A stretch of 7,028 bases of DNA from Oscillospiraceae bacterium (GTDB lineage Bacteria > Bacillota > Clostridia > Oscillospirales > Oscillospiraceae): assembly GCA_017539635.1 (NCBI GenBank), contig JAFYCQ010000085.1:1-7028 (forward strand), written 5' to 3'. The translations under genes and the position numbers were made by a program. Below are positions 5,853 to 7,028 of this stretch, one piece after another (position 1 is the stretch's first letter; each line of letters opens with the position of its first letter). The notes under the pieces were generated by a model. The model had not been told where the DNA came from. It searched no databases and was given only the letters and a program-made list of their open reading frames with translations.

Positions 5853-5891
5853 GCGCCCCCCTTGCGGATAATTTCTCCGCAGGAGGGGCGC
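5853..5891 (-). terminator. Intrinsic terminator of gltX, overlapping the ypeB ribosome binding site
   Basis: On the minus strand a 16-bp stem (outer arms GCGCCCC and GGGGCGC; one G.U pair and one A/C mismatch) with a 7-base loop is directly followed by TTTTT and then the ypeB ATG. This is a textbook intrinsic terminator placed 20 bases after the gltX stop. Its 3' arm contains AAGGGGGG (5863-5856), the apparent Shine-Dalgarno of ypeB. Confidence 0.85.
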
Positions 5892-5911
5892 ATTATTAAT
5901 GTTTTAATTTG

Positions 5912-7028
5912 TCAATTCAGCTTTTCAAGGCCCAGCTTCAACCGGCGCAGCGTCTCGTCCTTGCCTAAAATGTGGCAGATCTCCACGGCGCCTCCCGGTG
6001 TCACGGCCTTGCCGGCGGCGGCGATGCGCACAGGCCACATGAGAGTGGCGTTTTTTACCTCCAGCTTTTCGGCAAGGCTTGTGAGGACGGCAAGGATCGC
6101 CTCCGGCGTCCATTCTGTCTGGGAAAGGGCCGGGATGACCGCCTCCAACATTGCTTTGGCCGTCTCCGGCGTGCTCTTGGACTTCTTGTGAGTAAAAAGC
6201 TCTGAGTCATATTCCGGCAGGGCGTCGAAGAAGTCAACCTTCTCCGGTATCTCCGTGAGCTTTTCGCACCGGGCCTGCAGCAGAGCGGCGATTTCGGCGG
6301 CGTCGATATCCGGGTTTTTCACCGCCTGGCGGATATATGGCTCGGCGGCCTTTGAAAAGTCCTCCGGCGCCATGCTGCGCAGGTAGTTTGCGTTGAAATA
6401 AGTAAGCTTTTCGATGTCGAAAATGGCCGGGGATTTGGAGATCCCGCCGATATCGAAGGCTTCGATGAGCTCCGGCAGGGTGAAAAACTCCTTCTCCGCC
6501 AGCTCTCCCCTGGGCGACCAGCCCAAACGCGCCACGTAATTGAGTATGGCGGAGGTCAAAAAGCCCTGATCTCTCAGATCTTCGTATGACGGGTCCCCGT
6601 GGCGTTTGGACATTTTGTTGTGGGCGTCCCGCATAACGGGCGAGCAGTGGACGTAGGTTGGTATCTCCCAGCCGAAGGCCTCGTACAGGAGGTTGTACTT
6701 CGGCGCGGAGGAGAGATATTCGCTGCCCCGCACCACGTGGGTTATGCCCATCAGGTGGTCGTCGATGACGTTTGCGAAGTTGTAGGTGGGCAGGCCGTCC
6801 CGCTTTAAGAGCACCTGGTCGTCCAGAGTCTTGTTCTCAACGGTTATGTCGCCGAAGGAGGCGTCCGAAAAGGTGGTCGTACCCTCCTTCGGGATCCTCT
6901 GGCGTATGACAAATGGCTCCCCGGCATCTGCTCTGGCCTTTGCCTCCTCGTAGGGAATGTCGCGGCAGGGGTCGTCGCCCCGGTCAAATTCGCCGGAATC
7001 GGCCTCACTCTCCGCCTTCTCGCAGAAG
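5912..7028 (-). CDS. gltX: Glutamyl-tRNA synthetase, C-terminal three quarters (5' end outside window)
   Basis: Class I aminoacyl-tRNA synthetase that charges tRNA with glutamate. In organisms using the amidotransferase route it can also misacylate tRNA-Gln; specificity is not decided here. The frame is open from base 7027 to the TGA at 5914-5912, giving 371 residues of a family of about 480-500, so the N-terminal HIGH motif is outside. Visible are FVIRQRIP, the connective region ending RDGLPTYNFANVIDDHLMGI, then THVVRGSEYLSS, PKYNLLYEAFGW, the ATP-binding KMSKR motif at 6616-6602 (in SPVMRDAHNKMSKRHGDPSY), LNYVARLGWSPRGE, and the helical anticodon-binding domain to the C terminus. The Met at 6814 is internal, because family sequence continues in frame upstream. 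The TYNFA..DDHLMGI and KMSKRHGD blocks fit GluRS rather than GlnRS. It ends 64 bases before ypeB, with a strong terminator between. Confidence 0.96.
   Translation of the reverse strand, partial: FCEKAESEADSGEFDRGDDPCRDIPYEEAKARADAGEPFVIRQRIPKEGTTTFSDASFGDITVENKTLDDQVLLKRDGLPTYNFANVIDDHLMGITHVVRGSEYLSSAPKYNLLYEAFGWEIPTYVHCSPVMRDAHNKMSKRHGDPSYEDLRDQGFLTSAILNYVARLGWSPRGELAEKEFFTLPELIEAFDIGGISKSPAIFDIEKLTYFNANYLRSMAPEDFSKAAEPYIRQAVKNPDIDAAEIAALLQARCEKLTEIPEKVDFFDALPEYDSELFTHKKSKSTPETAKAMLEAVIPALSQTEWTPEAILAVLTSLAEKLEVKNATLMWPVRIAAAGKAVTPGGAVEICHILGKDETLRRLKLGLEKLN

Noticed and set aside
5910..5915. Perfect minus-strand TTGACA near the gltX stop as a ypeB promoter -35 box
   Set aside because: At a 17-base spacer the -10 position is GC-rich terminator sequence (TGCGCC); the AT-rich candidate AATAAT is only 12 bases away. 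A sigma-G-like CATTAAT at 5901-5895 lacks a matching -35.

Overview
The window looks like chromosomal DNA of an endospore-forming member of the Clostridia with GC-rich coding DNA, perhaps an Oscillospiraceae-like gut anaerobe. Three things point there: a ypeB spore-germination gene, an FprA-type flavodiiron protein typical of anaerobes, and a hairpin-rich intergenic repeat of a kind I recall from such genomes. The assignment is an inference; no taxonomic marker was searched.

Layout: (1) Bases 2-2494, plus strand: the 3' part of an ftsK/spoIIIE DNA translocase gene, then 12 bases later a complete fprA-like flavodiiron protein gene with a strong Shine-Dalgarno overlapping the ftsK stop. An imperfect hairpin at 2511-2542 probably ends this transcript. 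(2) Bases about 2545-4370: a sharply AT-rich island on the minus strand. It carries a DUF3825-type gene of unknown function and, 35 bases downstream, an HNH homing-type endonuclease gene (NUMOD4 + HNH_3 + NUMOD1-like) with a TTG start. A plausible promoter and a 9-bp palindrome lie upstream of the pair. (3) Bases 4371-4508: a compact series of hairpins resembling a dispersed intergenic repeat. (4) Bases 4513-7028, minus strand, GC-rich again: ypeB, preceded by the 3' three quarters of gltX (glutamyl-tRNA synthetase), with a strong intrinsic terminator between them.

The housekeeping genes on the two sides converge, and the AT-rich two-gene island sits exactly in the convergent intergenic space, where an insertion breaks nothing. 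Composition, gene content (a homing-type nuclease) and position together suggest recent horizontal acquisition. No transposase, integrase, tRNA or CRISPR array is visible.

The most interesting points are the DUF3825 + HNH pair, a 10-bp inverted repeat near the island edges, and the gltX terminator whose 3' arm contains the ribosome binding site of ypeB.
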